A stretch of 64,000 nt of DNA, taken from Vanilla planifolia (taxonomy: Eukaryota; Streptophyta; Magnoliopsida; Asparagales; Orchidaceae). A model generated the notes under the pieces. The model saw only the letters and a list, made by a program, of their open reading frames with translations, did no database searches and was not told the origin of the DNA. The DNA lies in assembly GCA_023846275.1 (NCBI GenBank), contig JAIUJO010000228.1, positions 558,001 through 622,000 of the forward strand, given 5' to 3'. This document shows, in pieces, positions 1-14,891 of this stretch; positions within the stretch are counted from its first letter, which is position 1; every line of letters starts with the position of its first letter. Both the position numbers and the translations under genes were made by a program.

Positions 1-3000
1 ACTGAAAAAACTAGAATTCAATGTTATGAAGGAGATACAACATGACATCTCAATTGGTAAAATCAATAAAAAATCCCTTAATAAACATCAAAATCATAGA
101 AAGAATATTTAAAAAAATAAAAATGAATAATATAATGCAGATTGCATGTAACATCCCCGATCATTAAATCATATACAAATTGAAATGTGTTGTAAAACAA
201 TCCAAAACCCTCATAATGAAATATGAAGAAAGATTAGAAAATAGATATTTACTCAAATAGAAGATATCGAGAAAACATTAACGACATTTGTTTCTTCTAG
301 ATCAGAATTGATCCAGAGTTAAAGAAAATTTTAATTTGATAAGAATAAATATTAATAAATTTTAATATTAATATTAAGTAAAAAAACGTAAAATTAAAAA
401 TGTAAATTGAAGAAAAGTAAAATAAAAAAAATTAAAGGATACAAAGGCCATACAAGACGAGATTTAGAATTAGTAATGCAACAAAACTAACAAAAAATAA
501 TTAAAAAATGAGATAATTATAAACTAAAGCTGCATTCAAAGATGCTATTAAGATCAAGTGAGACATCTTCAATCTACGTGTCTTTTATGAATCTGAATAT
601 CTGATAACATTTGGAAAAACCCTAGAAGTGAAATAATTAAAAATATATAAAGGAATATTTCATTTGTTTAACGTCATTCAAATGAGTTTAATAATGTCCA
701 TTTCATTTAGATTGAATCGTATTGTCTACTTTTTTGAATTAGAGAATTAAATAAACATAAATAAGGTTTGCTTTTACTTTTTCTATTAAGTAGTTATACA
801 TTGAAATTGAAATGAGATAAATTAAAAACAATGTAATATAACCAAATGAATACTATGTAAGGGTCATATAAATGTTGATTTGGAGTGACATTGCAATATA
901 ACAAAATAATAACAAATTAGTTTTTTGTTATTAAATTAATTAACAATAAAGATACAATTAAGGAAATTTAAATCTTATGATAGAGCAAATAAAAATTAAA
1001 AAACTTAAAAAATAAGATAAATTGTATAAGAAAGTTACACACTAAAATATTAATGAAGTTAAGTATAACATTATCAATTGTCATATCAATCACAAATAAA
1101 AATATCCCTTTAACTTTGCGAAAGTCATGGAAAATAAAATATTTGAATGAGTAAAATTAATTGTTTTATTGGATAGAGATGAGTGAGATTAGTTTAATGA
1201 TAGTTATTTTATCTCAACCTCACCTTATTTACAATTACTCTAAATAAAAAAAATTAACCATAAATAATAAAAAATATTATTTTATTATCTAGTAAATATA
1301 TATCAGTGCCCTAACGAGGCAAATTAAACAATTGTAATATAAAGAAATTAAAAATTGTTGAATTCATAGAGAGTAAATTTTGAGTTTAATAAAACTTATC
1401 GAATTAACTTCCATAATTTCAATAAATGAGATAAAATATATGAAAAAGCTACAATCCAAAATTTGATAGAGTAAAATGTATTTTTTCCTTGATCATCAAA
1501 TTAGGTACCAACCAAAATGTCTCACTTTATTTACTAAAATAAAAATAATTAAGTTATTTAAACAAAAAAATAAATATTTAATTAGATAGAGTTCATCTAA
1601 AAAAGTCTATCAACTTTTGACTTCATTTCAAATTACGATAAATAAGAAAATTAAATAAACATAAATAATAAAAAATTATTATTATAATAATTAGAAATAT
1701 ATGTTAATGTTGAAAACGATAAATTAAAGTAATATAATATGACAAAATCAAACACATGTAAAGTTGACATTATGGGATATTTTGACTTACATTATAAAAT
1801 AACTAAATCAGAATAAAAGATTTGAAAAGGTGAGATAAATTATACATGAGAACAACTTTTAAATATATTTAGCAATTCAAGTGTAACAGCTTCGTTTCTA
1901 GAATCTGTTATAATTCTAATGTCTCAAATGACATGTTTAAAACATAAAAAATATAAAAATAAATTTAAATTTGCGAGAGGTTCTTAGGAGAAGTTTATTG
2001 ACATCCATTTCATATCAATATTCCTTAGTTGGTAATATCACAAATTGAAGAAATAAATTAAAATAAATTAAAATAAATCATTATTTTAACATTAAGTAAA
2101 TGTATATTGAACCTCAAAATGAAAAAAATTAAAGAATGGACTATGACCACATCAAAGTGATGTAATATTTAAAGAAAAGGAGAATTTGAATTTCATAGTA
2201 ATTAATGAAATAAAAAAATTCGAGAAATGAGATAAATTATACTATGAATCTTTATTTAAAGATATTAAGAGAACAATTGCAACATCTATAAATTCAATTG
2301 AATTATAAAGTAGACAAAAAAATTAAAAATATAATAAATATATTTTATTTCTTCGAGCTAATCTAGATGACTCCAACGACATTTGTTTCATCTTAATCAG
2401 GCATCGTGTAAAATTACTATTATTTTTTTCAAAAAATATTGAATAAATAATAATAAATTATTATTTTTATAACATATACATTTATGTAAATGTTCAAATG
2501 TGAAAAATTGAACCATTGCAACAAATTCGCTTGAAGACATACAAATGTCATGTGAGAGGAAAAATATAAGTACATAGTGAACATGACAATGGATGCAAAA
2601 TAATTAAAAAATAAGATAATTAATATAAGAAAGTTAAATTCAAATATACTGAAGATAAACAATATAATATCCTTTATTTTCAAACAAAGTTTTATTCAAA
2701 ATGTTAATAAAGCCTATCAAAACAAATGAAAATAAAACGTTTAAAAATATAAAATTAAATATTTAATTAGGTAAAGCCCATTAGGATATTTTAATGATAT
2801 TTGTTTCATCTCAATTGAGCCTTATTTAGAATTACAATGTACTACTATAGTAAATAAGCATAAATAACAAAATAATATATTTTCTTGTTTAGTAAATACA
2901 TAGTAAAATGATAACAGGAAAAAATAATAGCAATATAATCATGAAAAAGAAATGATGTAAAGGTCACATGAGATGAGGATTAGAGTAGCATAGAAAATAA

Positions 3001-6000
3001 CTAAATCAAAGTGATAAATGTCAAGAAATGATATCAATTATGTGGTATTGTTCTATTCAAAGTATAAATGAGATTGATGTGACTCATAGATCATTAAGTC
3101 AAGTATGAAACAAAATATTTCATAAACTAAGCAAAAACCCTAGAAAGAAAATTTTTCAAAAATACAAAATTAATATTTAATTACATACCATTTCGAGATG
3201 ACTAACAACATTTATACCATCTTGATTGAACCTCGTTAAGAATTTTTTAAAATTATAAAAATAAATGACTACTAATAACAATTTTTTATTTTAAGGAAAC
3301 ATATGTTAATGTTTGAAGTGATATAACAACCAACTGGAAGACCTGTAATAGTCACGCGATAGGAAAATTATAATAAGTTAGATATATAATAAAATCAAAA
3401 ATAAAAATTTTTAAAAAATTACTGAACTCTATATATCTCATAGAGACTAAGCCAATGATGTTTGTTTCATTTGGATCACACCTCATTTGAAATTACTATA
3501 AATTTCTAATATAACAAAAAAAATTAAATTATAATTTCAAAATAAAGTTAGTATATTAGAAACATAAGATGAAGCAAATTAAAGTAATATAATATACCCA
3601 AATCTAAGTAATGTAATGGTCAGGTGTGTGAAATTTAAAGTTTCACAGTAATATAGTAAAATGATGGTGAAACTTTTGAAAAAATAACATAAATTACATA
3701 AGAAAGTTGGTTTCTAAGACACTAAAGTTATAGAATCTAACATCCTCAATTATCAAACAAGTGACAAATGAAAATGACTCTTAAAAAGTGCCAAATTCTT
3801 AGGGAAAATTGAATACTTTATTTGATATAACCCATCTACATGAGCCTAACAACATTTGTTTTGCTTCAATTACATCTTATTTTATGTTATTATGAATTCC
3901 AAAGTAAATAAAAATTATTTATGAATTATTATTTTAATTTGAAGTAAATATATAGTTTTGTCAAAACTAATAAGTTGAAACAACTTTATACAACAAAATA
4001 AAGGAAACACAATGTCCACAAGGGGGGACATTTAAAGCTAAATAATAATATAGCCAACTAAAAGTAAAAACGATTTGAAGAAATAAGATAAATTATAGTA
4101 CAAAGATATATTCGATGATTTTGAGAAGATTAGGGGTAACTTCTTCGATCATCAAAATTAGGTATGAATATAAATGTATTATAAAGTAAGGAAAATCTTA
4201 CAAAAATGAAATATTAAATAAAAAGATAAAAAGGAAAATTTAATAGGGTAAGGCTAGATGAGTCAAGTTCAAAAACATTTGTATCATATCGATTTGACAT
4301 TTTTTGGGATTACCCAAAACATTCAAAATAAATTAGAAAAATATCCAAATGAAAGAGATCTAATGGCCACATGAAAGGAGATTTAATATATTATAGAAAA
4401 ATAACTATATTAAAGTACAAAATTTTTAAAAAACAATAAATTATGTGGTTATTTTGCATTCAAAAAAACTAATCAAATCAACTATCACTCATATAACATC
4501 AAAAGAGGTTTAAATAAAAGTATTTCATAAAATATGCCAAAATACAACAAATATATTAAAAATAAAAATGAATATTTGATTTGATAGAGCATTCAAGTAG
4601 AGCCCAACAACTTTTATTCCATTTTGAATTGATTTTTTTAAGAAGTATTCAAATTACAAAAAATCTAAAGTAATAATAATAAATTATTATTTTTATTTTA
4701 AATAAACATATGCTAAAATTGAAAAGAGATAAATTGAAAAATTGTAATATGACCAAATGAAAGATATTAATGATCACATGATAAGAGATTTAGAACTAGC
4801 TAAAAATATAACCATATCAGAATGAAAATTATAAAAGTAATTATTCAACAATATAGATCTCATAGAGATAAGTCCAACCATATTTGTTTCATCAAGTTTA
4901 GACCTTGTTTAGGTTTGCAATGAATTGTTAAATGGATAAACTGTTGTAATCATAAATTATTATTTTAATATTAAGAAAATATTTTAGGAAGCTTATATGA
5001 AACAGCATCATGTAATGTAATTACCCAAATAAAAATGATGCAAAAATCACATGAGAGGAAATTTAAAGTTACATCTTAAGATAGAAAAATGATAAAACTT
5101 TTTAAAAAACGGGATAAATTATCGAGGAGATAGTCTAAAAAGTAATCATATTTCATATGCCTTGATTTGTCATTAATTTGCATTATTAACAATTACAAAG
5201 TAAGTAAAAATAAATTATTATTATTTGTTATTTTAATAAGAAGTAAACATGTAATAAAGGTAAAATTAGATAAACTAAGGCAATATAAAATATGTAAACC
5301 AAAACCAATTCAAATGCCAAATGAGGAGATATTTAGAGTTATACAATAATATAACCAAATCAAGCAAAACATTTTGAAGAAATGAGATAAATTTTACTAG
5401 AAAGCTTCATCCAACGATACTAACATTATCAAGCATAACATGCTTGGTAGAGCTCGTTGAGATAGGTGCAACAATGTTCATTTTGTGCTGATTATACATT
5501 ACATTTAATTACTCTAAATTACAAAAATAATAAGCACGATCAATAAAAAAATATTACTTTATTAAAAAGGAAATGAATGGTAGAACAAAAAAAAATAAAT
5601 TTAATAATGTTATATAACTCAATCAAAATAATGACGTCACATAAAAGTGGAGACAGGGTAACATTGAAAAATAAAAAAATCAAAGTTGTAAATATTAAGA
5701 AATAGGGTAAATTATGTTGTAATATTGCACTCAAATATACTAATGAGGTCAACTATCATTCATAGAACATCAAATAGGTATGAATCTAAATGTTTCACAA
5801 CACATGTCTAAATCTTAGAAAAAAAGATTCAAAAATAAAAAATAAATATTTAATCAAAGCTTATCAAGACAAGGATAATAACATTTATTCCATCTTGATT
5901 GAATGTTATTAAGAAGTACTACAAATTAAAAGAATAAATAAGTAATAATAACAAAAAATTATTTTTTTAATTTTAAGTAAACAAATGTTAAGTTTGAAAA

Positions 6001-6485
6001 GACATAAATTGAGTTAACATAATATAACAAATTAGAAGACATAGTTGTCACATGATAAAGGATTTAAAATTAGTTAGAAATATAAGTAATTGATGTTTGT
6101 TTCATGTAAATAAAAACTCATTTGTGATTACTATGAATTACAAATATAGATAAACTTAACCTCATGTAAAAATTACAAGGGAGCAAATTTAGAGTTACAT
6201 AGTTATATATCAAAATGAAGTTGTGAAGATGTGTGGGTAAATTATGCAAGAAAGTTGAATTTCAAGTTACCTTAGAGATAAAGTGTGACATTTTAATCAT
6301 TAAATAAGGTATAATAAAAACGAGTCCTAAAGTATGCCAAAACCTTAAAAATTATTTTGAAATATTAAATATAATATTTATTTCATAGTGTTATGTCACA
6401 AGAATCCAAAGATGTTTGTTTTCTCTCCAACAAACCTCGTTTGTAATTACCATAAATTACCAAATAAAAGAAGAATTAATGAAAA

Positions 6486-6575
6486 AAATATAGTATAACC
6501 ATATCAAATGGAAAATTAGATAAATTGAAGAAATATAGTATAACCATATCAATATCATTTATACCCGTAGAAGAA
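6486..6575 (+). repeat. 45-bp local direct duplication in the satellite
   Basis: The phrase aaatatagtataaccatatc occurs at 6,486 and again at 6,531, with matching flanking bases. This is a small slip duplication within one satellite unit. Confidence 0.75.
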
Positions 6576-9500
6576 GAGTATTAGACTTTTATTTGAACAA
6601 AATAAAGTTTAAGTAAAATATTTGAAGAAATAACATAAATTTTCCATAAAAATTTCATCTAAGAAGCTAAAGAGATCGACTATAACATTAAGGTCATTAA
6701 ATCAAGTACAAGTTCACATGTTTTGCAAAGTGTACAGAAATTTTAGAAAATAAATATTTTAAAAAGAGAAAAAACATTAAATTGGATAAAAAATCATTGA
6801 AATTAGTCCAAAGATATTAGTTTTTTTAGATCAATCCCCACCAAAAATACAATTAATTTCCAAAGTAAATAAACATAAAATGTAAAATAATATTATTTTA
6901 TTATTAATGAATATATACTAAGGCCATAATAAAGTAAATTGAAGAATTGTAAAATATTATAGGAAAAGAGAAAAGATTATATGGTAATGTGATAAATTGA
7001 AGGCATCATTTATAATAGTTGCAAATTAAAATTTAGATATGATAAAATAAGAAGAAATTATTGTTTTTTATAAAAAAATATATATTAAAGCCAAAACATG
7101 ATAAATTGAAGAATGTTTCCATAACCAAATCAAAGCAATGTAAACATTATATGAGAGGAGATTTCGAGTTTCATTGCTATGTAACTCAAACAAAGCAAAG
7201 CTTTGAATAAGTGGGATAAATTTCATGTAAAAGTGGCATTCAAAGACAATTAAGAGGCCAAATGTAACACCCTTGATTTGAAATAAGTTATGAATCAGAA
7301 TGATGCATAAAAATGTTTTAAAAAATAAAATTTATTATTTATTTGATAGAGCTCATCGAGATAAATCCAATGATGTTTTTTCTGTTTCCATCGCCACAAC
7401 TACAATTACTACAAATTACCAAAGTAATTATCAATAAAAAGTAAATACTTATCACTTCAAAAAAGTGAAACTATATCAAAGATAAAATGACATAAAATGA
7501 TGTAATGCAATATAATGATTCCTAAGCAATATGGAGGTCACATAAGAAGAGTATTAGAGTTTCATTATAGTATGATGAAATTTAAGTGAAATATTTTAGA
7601 AAAAGAGATAAATTATATTGTGAACTTCCATTCCATGACACTTAGGACATTGACTTTCACATCTTTGATTGTTAAATCAGTATAAGTCAACATATTTGGT
7701 AAAGCATGAAAAGTCTTAAAAACTAAAATATTTATAAAATATAGAAAATAATCTTTGATTAGAATAGAGCTTTTGATTAGTCTAATGATATTTATTGTGG
7801 TAGATCAAATCTCATTAGAAATTGAAAAAATTTATAAGTATAAATTTTCATAAATACTAAAAGAATATTATTTTAATATTAAGTAAATATATGTTAAAGC
7901 TAAACAGTTGTTAGTTGAAGAATTATAACAAAACTAAGTCCAGGTGATATAAAGATAACATGAGGAGTGATTTAGGGTTATGTAGTGATATAATTATACC
8001 AAAGTGAAGCAATTAAATAAAAGCGATAAATTATATGGTAATGTTCCATTAAATGGTATTAAGGAGAGCGAGTACAATGTCCTCGATCATCAAGTCATAA
8101 ATGTATTAAAATATTTCAGAAACCGTGCGAGCTCTCTAGAAAATAAAATATTTTTAAATTATGAAAGAAAATATTTAATTGGATAATGCTTGTTAGTATG
8201 AGTCTGCAAATTATTGTTTCATCTCGATGGAAACTCATTTGGAATAGCTACAAGTTATCAAGCTAATTGAGCATAAATATTCTTAAACTATCATTGCATT
8301 ATTAAGCATGTTTATTTGAAATTTGAAATTAGATAATTATATGTAATATAATATAACTAAGTAAAACTATTGTAAAGGTCAAACAAGAGGAGAATTTGAG
8401 TTTTACTATATTTTTATGATATCCAAGTAAAGTATTTTAGGATATGGTGTAAATTATATGGGAAAGTTATATTCCATGTTACAAAATTGATATACTATAA
8501 CATTCTTAATTGTCAAATAAAGTACAAATAAAAAAATTTCATAATGCATGCCTACATCGCAATAATAAAAAATTGAACATATAAAAACTCTTTTTTAATA
8601 AAAAAACATCTCATTTGGGATGGGCCCATTGATTCCTATTTCATCCAAAAATTCCTCACAAGGAATTAATGCATATTACCAAGCTAAATATTCAAAAAAA
8701 ATGTTAAATTATTGCTTTCATATTAAGTAAATATATATTAATGATGACATTTAATGAAATTATAAAATGTATTGTAACAAAAAAAGGTAATTTAAATATC
8801 ATAGGAGGGAAGATTTAGAGTCATAGTAACATCATTAAAAAAAGAGAATGAATGAAAAAATCTGTTATTTGAGAAAGTTTCACTATAGAATGCTAAGGAG
8901 ATTGAGAGTAATGTTGTCAAACATTTAAAAAAATATGAAATTAAAAGTCTCATAAAAAATTCAAAAATAATATAAAATTAAATATGTGCATACATACATG
9001 TAAATATCTAATTGGATAAAGCTTATTCAGAGAAGTCAATCGCATTTTCTTTATTTCAATCAAATGCCATTTGGAAAAGTTGGAATTACCTTAGTAAATG
9101 ACCTAAATAGACAAAAAGTACTATTTGAATAATTTATAAATATATATTAATGCTAAAAATAAGATAAATTGAAAAAATTTAATAAAAAAAAACAAAGCAA
9201 TGTAAAGATCAAAGATAGGGTAATTTAGAGTGACATAGTAATTTTGTTGGAAAAATACCTTCCAAGGTACTAAAGATATCGAATGCAATAACCTTGAGTG
9301 GTATAATATGGTAACAATCAAAATGTCTCATAAAGCATTTCATAATAATTGAAAATAAAATATTTGAAATTATAAAATAAATTAATAAATTTGATACAAC
9401 TCAATAAGATAAGTTTAATGATATATTGTTTTGTCAACATCACCCTTCATTCGAAATTATAATCAATTCAAAAATTAAATAACCATAAATAATATTAAAC

Positions 9501-10715
9501 TACTACTTAATTATATGCCAATTTTTATTAAAGTTGAAATAATGTTGTATAACTAAACCTTAATGACATAAGGTTCACAAGAGTGGAAAATTAAAGTTTC
9601 ATAATAATATAACAAATTGAAGATAATAATTCTGAACGAATCACATAAATTACATAGTGGTGTAGTATTCTAATTAACAACGGCAATCGATTGTAACCAT
9701 CGAATATAAAATATGGTAGGAAGCATAATATTTTGTTAAATAATTTTAAAACTATAGAAACTAAAATATTTAAAAATATAAATATAAATGTTTAATTAGA
9801 TAAAGCATTTTGTGACTAGTCTAATGAAACCTTACTCATCTCAAATAGATTTTGTTTGAAAATATAGAGAATTATAATTGAGATCAATTTTAAATGAAAA
9901 TAAATTGTATATCTAAAACCTAAAAGGAATATAATTAAGTGTTGTAAAGTTCACATAAGGGGAAATTTTGGTTAATAAGTAAAACAAGAAAATAAAAAAA
10001 ATTGGTGACAGGAGATAACTTTTTGACAAAGTTACATTACAAGATACCACAAATATTTAGTATAATGTCCCCGATCAGGTATACATGAAAAACCCTTATA
10101 AACCATGTCAACCCTTTAGAAGACAAAGTATTTAGTTTATAATAATTAATATTTATTTGATTAGGGATCATCGAAAAGAGCCCAATGACACTTTTTCAAA
10201 TCCATTAGAACCTCAATTGGAATTATTTAGAATTACAAAGTTATTTAAAGATAAAAAAATTAGGAAGGGATCTTTTTATGTTAAGTAAAGAAATAATAAC
10301 ACAACAATTTGATAAATTAAAGCAATGATATAAAACAAAACCAAATAGAGTTTAGGTGGGAGGAGAAATAAACTTTCATGTTAATATAACTAAATAAAAA
10401 TAAAACAATTGCTAAATCTGGCATAAATTAAAAATATCTCAAAATATATGCCAATACTATGAAAATGAATTATTTAAAATATTAAATTGATTATTTCATT
10501 TGTAGGAATTCACCTAGACAAATCGATAATTTCCATTTCATCTCAATAGGACATCATTGGAATTATTGTGAAATGCAAAATTAGATAACCATACATAGTA
10601 AAAGAATTACTATTTTAACATTAGATAAATATATAATAAGATAGAAATGAGGTAAATTGAATCGATTAATATACTCCAATCAAAGTGATGTGATGTTCAC
10701 ATGAGAGAAAAAGTA

Positions 10716-10728
10716 TTTTTTTTTTTTT
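10716..10728 (+). repeat. Poly-T run of 13
   Basis: An uninterrupted run of 13 T lies inside a satellite unit just after its gtcacatgag-like block. No inserted element is visible beside it, so it looks like a local expansion rather than a retroposon tail. Confidence 0.7.
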
Positions 10729-11718
10729 AGTTTAACTTATAGAATGAAAACATTATATAAATAAGTTGTATAGTGATGCTAAAGTGCATGATACTATGGA
10801 GTTCAATTGCGGCATCCTCAATCATAAAATATTGCTCAGATAGAAATTCTTATAAAATGATAAAAAATTTTAAAATAAAATATTTAGTAAAATAAAAGAT
10901 GAATATTTAATTGAATAGAGCTCACTAATTTAAGTCACATCATTTATCTCAATCAAACCATATTTTAAAGAATTTCAAATTTCTAAACTAGGTGGGTATA
11001 AATAATAAACAATTTTTTAAAATTAAGAAAATATATATTCAAGCACAAACTGTGATAAGTTGAAGCATTGTGTTAAAACCAATCAATGTAAATGAGACAC
11101 GATAGAAATTTAGAGTCAATAAATAATATGATGTACTTGAAGGAAAACTTTTGAAGAAATGAGAAAATTTATTAGAGAAAGTTGCATTCCATGACGCGAG
11201 GAAGATCATGCATAACATTCTCAAATAAGATACAAACTTGTTAAGAAACTTTATTTCTAGTATATTGAAGAGATTGAAGGTGACAACCTTGGTAGTAAAA
11301 TTTGGTATTTGTTGAAGTGTCACATAAAGAATGCAAAGAACCTACAATATAAAGTTTTTACGAAACAAAATGAATAATTAACTTCATTAAGCTCATGTAA
11401 ATGAGTCTAACGATGTTTTTTCATATCGAACAAACCTATTTTTCCATTTTAACGAATTACAAATTTGCATTAGTGCACAAAGTAGTACAATACAATTTTA
11501 ATACCAAGTAAATACATAATAAGAAAAAAATAAGAAAAATTAAAGCAATTTGATTTCCCAAATGAAAGCAATGTGAAGGCCACCTGGGGGAAGAATTTTT
11601 TTCATAGTAATATAATCATATCAAACAAAAATGTTGCAGAAATAAGATAAATTTACTTGAAGTATCTTACAAAGTATGCAAAATTTCAATAGAAGTGTTT
11701 TTAAAAAAATGCAAGCAT

Positions 11719-11816
11719 GCATATTCAATTGAATAAATTTGATCAAAATGCGTCCAATAATATTCGTGCATATTCAATTGAATAGAGTTGATAAAAATGA
11801 GTCCAATAATATTTAT
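11719..11816 (+). repeat. 49-bp local direct duplication in the satellite
   Basis: gcatattcaattgaata starts at 11,719 and again at 11,768, each followed by a similar aatttgat/gagttgat block and gtccaataatatt. The landmark region of this one unit has been duplicated in tandem. Confidence 0.8.
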
Positions 11817-13772
11817 TTCTTCTTTTTAGACCTCATTCTAGATTACAATGAATTATGTAATAAAATAAGCAAAAATAAAAATAAATTACTATTTTCATTT
11901 TAGTTAAATTAATAACCCAATTAGAATTAGATAAATTGAAATAATGCAATATAATGAAATAAAACACATGTAATGGTTACATGGAATGAGATTTAGAGCT
12001 ACATAGTGATACAAGTAATTAAAAGCAAAACATTTAAAAAAATAAGATAAATTATAACATAAAGTTGCATTCTATTAAAGAATTTGAGCATATTATTTTT
12101 TATCATCAACTTAGGTACAAAAAAATTATCTTGAAAACATGTGAAAAATTAAATAAAAAATAATAAAATAAATATTTAATTAGATAGAGCATGTAGAGAT
12201 AAGTGGAACTACATTTCTTTTAAATAGATCAAAGGTTGGTTTATGTATATGCAAGTTACTAAAATAAATAAATACATTAACATCTTAATATTAAGAAAAT
12301 AGATTTTGAACCTGAAATGATATAAATTGAGATAATATTGTATAATAAATTAAAGCAATGTAAAGTTCATGTGAGATGAGTTGCAGAGTTAAAAAGAAAT
12401 ATAATTAAATCAAAACAACACATTTGTAAAAAGGAGATAAAATGCATAAGAAGACTAAATTCTAAGGTTGTATTTAGAAATAGCAAAAAGTTTTTGGGAA
12501 AGCTGTATTCCAAGGGACTATGTTCATTGAGTTAAATATTTTTAATTATTAAATTAGGTTTGAATTAAAATATCTCATGAAGAGTTCCTAAGGTCATTAA
12601 ATATAGTATTTAACAAATATTAAATTGAATATTTAGTTTGATAGATGTTGTTGAGATGCATCCAACGATGTTTATTTTGTTTGAATGATATCTCATTACG
12701 ATTTTTTGAAATTGCAAAAGTAAATAAGAAAAATAAATATTAAATTACTTTTCTAATATTAATTACAAAATATTGAAGTTGAAATGAGATAAAGAAAGGT
12801 AATGTAATATAGCCAAATCAAACAAATGTAAAAATCACATGAGAGGAGATTCATAATTAGATTGAAATATAACAATTGAAATAGAAAATTTTGAAGAGAA
12901 AAGAAAACTTATTTGGAAAAGTTGCCATCCACGATACTAAGCAGATCAACTGTAATATCCTCAATAATGAGATAGTTCACGTTTAGACAAGCACAACTAT
13001 GTTTGTTTCATTTCGATCAAAATTAGTGTTGAGAAAATATGTATTTGAAAAATAAATAATATTTGATAAAAATAAATTATTAGCTTAATAATAAGTAAAT
13101 TTTTGTTGAAGAAGAAATTTGATAAATTAGAATGGCATAGTAAAACGAATAAAATTGATTGAAAGCCCAGATTAGAGTACTTGTTCTGGTTTAAATAAAA
13201 TAACCAAATTGAGCATAAAAAATGTGGAAATGTGATAAATATTATATGAAAATTGTAGTGCAAAATTCTAAGAACGACTATTATATCATTGACCATCACA
13301 TCTAATATGAATAAAAAACGACTGGCAAAGCATGTAAACACGTTTGAAAATAAACTTTTAAAAAATAAAAAATGAAATTTTAGTTTAGTTGGACTGCTCA
13401 TAATGAGAAACTACAAAAGAAATTAAACATAAGTTATAATTATCAATTTTTTTAATATTATTCAAATATGCATTAAAAGAAAAGTAAGATAACTTAAAAA
13501 TATTATAATATTATCACATCAAAGTGTTGTAAAAGTTACATAAAAGAAGATATTATAGTTTAGAAAAACTTGACATTACCAAAGTAAATAGAATAAATCA
13601 TAATATATTATAGTTTTAATATAAAAAATATATATATTAATGACGAAATGAGATATATTGGAAAAATGTTATGTAATCATGTCAAATTCATGTAAATATC
13701 ATGTGATATGAGATTTAGGTTTACATTGCAATATAAAAAAGTTGAAAGTGATATTCATCTAAAATTTAGGTT

Positions 13773-13974
13773 CCTTAATTAATGTAACAACAATAATGCA
13801 CTCAAGATGATACATGGATGAACCACAACATCTCAAAACTATCATTTTAATGGTCTCCAAATTTTCATACATGAATAATATTTTAGGGGGATTTAGCTTT
13901 ATTGATTTTAGTTTAAGACCTTATAATGTGTCAATCTTGTTGTTTTGCGACAATTTCTTTTTTTGTATTGTATC
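13773..13974. repeat. Left terminal direct repeat of the island
   Basis: This pairs with 14,689-14,891 at a constant offset of 916 bp. The two copies share ccttaattaa/ccttcattaa at the start, ctatcatttt/ctatcattta in the middle and agtttaagac with a T-rich tail at the end. Identity is moderate, so the duplication is not recent. The open frame at 13,814-14,113 crosses out of this repeat and is not kept in the partner copy. Confidence 0.7.
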
Positions 13975-14530
13975 GTTTTCTCCTAACAAAATAGAATTCT
14001 ATGCTAAAGAGTTAAATTCAAGGAAATCATCCATATGTATGGAGCATGCTTTTCTAATGCTTAATGTGTCATCTAAGTACCTCAAGATGGTGGCTGATTT
14101 TTCTAGTGAATAGGTAACCTATATGTCATATCAACATTAAAGGGGCTTAATGAATAGTGAAGCACCAAAAATAAAGCATTGATTTCATAGCTAATGGGAT
14201 CTCCTCTTTTTCTTCAAAGAGTACTATTCTCCCAAGAAGATGTTGAGAGCATCTGCTCTATTAACAAATTATGTAGACAAAGAGAGGATTAGGTCTTGGA
14301 ATTGAAAGTGTTACAGAAGAGTTTTAAGAAAGAAGAATAGAGTTATAAAGGATGCAGAAAAAAGGAAGGATTCACTCACCAAAGGGATTCTAAGAAAAGG
14401 AATCCAAGCCAACTCAAGTGCTCAATCAACAATGCAATAAACTTTTTATTTTCCACAACAAATTCACTATTCATTCAATTGTGAGAGCTCCTTTAAAACA
14501 AAGGTTACAAATAATTATTTATTATAAAAA

Positions 14531-14674
14531 AGATGCTTCCTACCTATTTCTTAAAAGCTTTCACGTAATTATAAATTATTAATACACAATCATACTTTCT
14601 TACTTACCTCTAAAAAAATTTTACGCACAAATAATAAATGCATACTTCCAAGCTATTTTATTAAAGGCTTTCAT
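14531..14674. repeat. Imperfect ~36-bp direct pair inside the island, ~108 bp apart
   Basis: A block with the core cttcctacctatttcttaaa and ending agctttcac at 14,531-14,564 reappears in altered form at about 14,638-14,674, ending ggctttcat. The sequence between is A+T-rich and not assigned. Confidence 0.5.
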
Positions 14675-14688
14675 CGATAGCTTGGACA

Positions 14689-14891
14689 CCTTCATTAAAG
14701 TAGAACCTACTATCCACTCATGATGATAAAAGAATGAATCATGAATTCTTAATGCTATCATTTACATAGTCTCAAAATTATCATGCATCCATTTAATTTT
14801 TTTGTAGCTTTCGCTTAATCAATTCTAGTTTAAGACTTATAATAAGTCTATGTTATTATTTTTTCACAATATAAATTTTTTGTGTAGCATC
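14689..14891. repeat. Right terminal direct repeat of the island
   Basis: Partner of 13,773-13,974 (offset 916 bp). The satellite resumes directly after it with a gatataataaaacgaaag block, so its right edge marks the right border of the island. Confidence 0.7.

Larger units (their letters stand above)
1..13765 (+). repeat. Degenerate ~410-bp satellite array, + orientation, segment 1
   Basis: This is the left part of a diverged tandem array that already runs at base 1, so its left end lies outside the window. One landmark block of the unit, close to tttgtttcatctcgat, recurs near 286, 696, 1,201, 1,607, 2,379, 2,800 and 3,210, giving steps of about 380-505 bp with a mode near 410. Other blocks recur in fixed order: one like gtaaaggtcacatgag, one like gtgtaacatcctcgatcat, then an A-rich block ending in aaatatttaa, then the landmark again. 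Some units are shortened (landmarks 3,210 and 3,457). Units differ from one another by many substitutions and small indels, so the array is old. I know no named satellite family with this unit. Reading frames inside it are broken and not shared between units, so it is non-coding. Confidence 0.9.
13766..14891. mobile_element. Non-satellite island with ~200-bp terminal direct repeats (TRIM-like?)
   Basis: The satellite stops near 13,765 and resumes at about 14,892. The 1.1-kb island between starts and ends with two diverged direct copies, about 13,773-13,974 and 14,689-14,891, held at a constant offset of 916 bp over their whole length. Shared blocks include agtttaagac and cactca.gatgata. Between them lie about 710 bp without satellite features, richer in G+C and purines, with no coding frame worth the name. 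Short terminal direct repeats around a non-coding core of this size fit a terminal-repeat retrotransposon in miniature, but I see no clear TG...CA ends, tRNA primer site or polypurine tract. A partial second copy of a ~916-bp tandem unit is the alternative. The element type is inference; the direct repeats are visible. Confidence 0.45.

Noticed and set aside
12997..13401. Minus-strand open frame of 134 codons, the longest in the window
   Set aside because: It lies wholly within satellite units, its translation is mostly F, L, I and S, and neighbouring units do not keep the frame.
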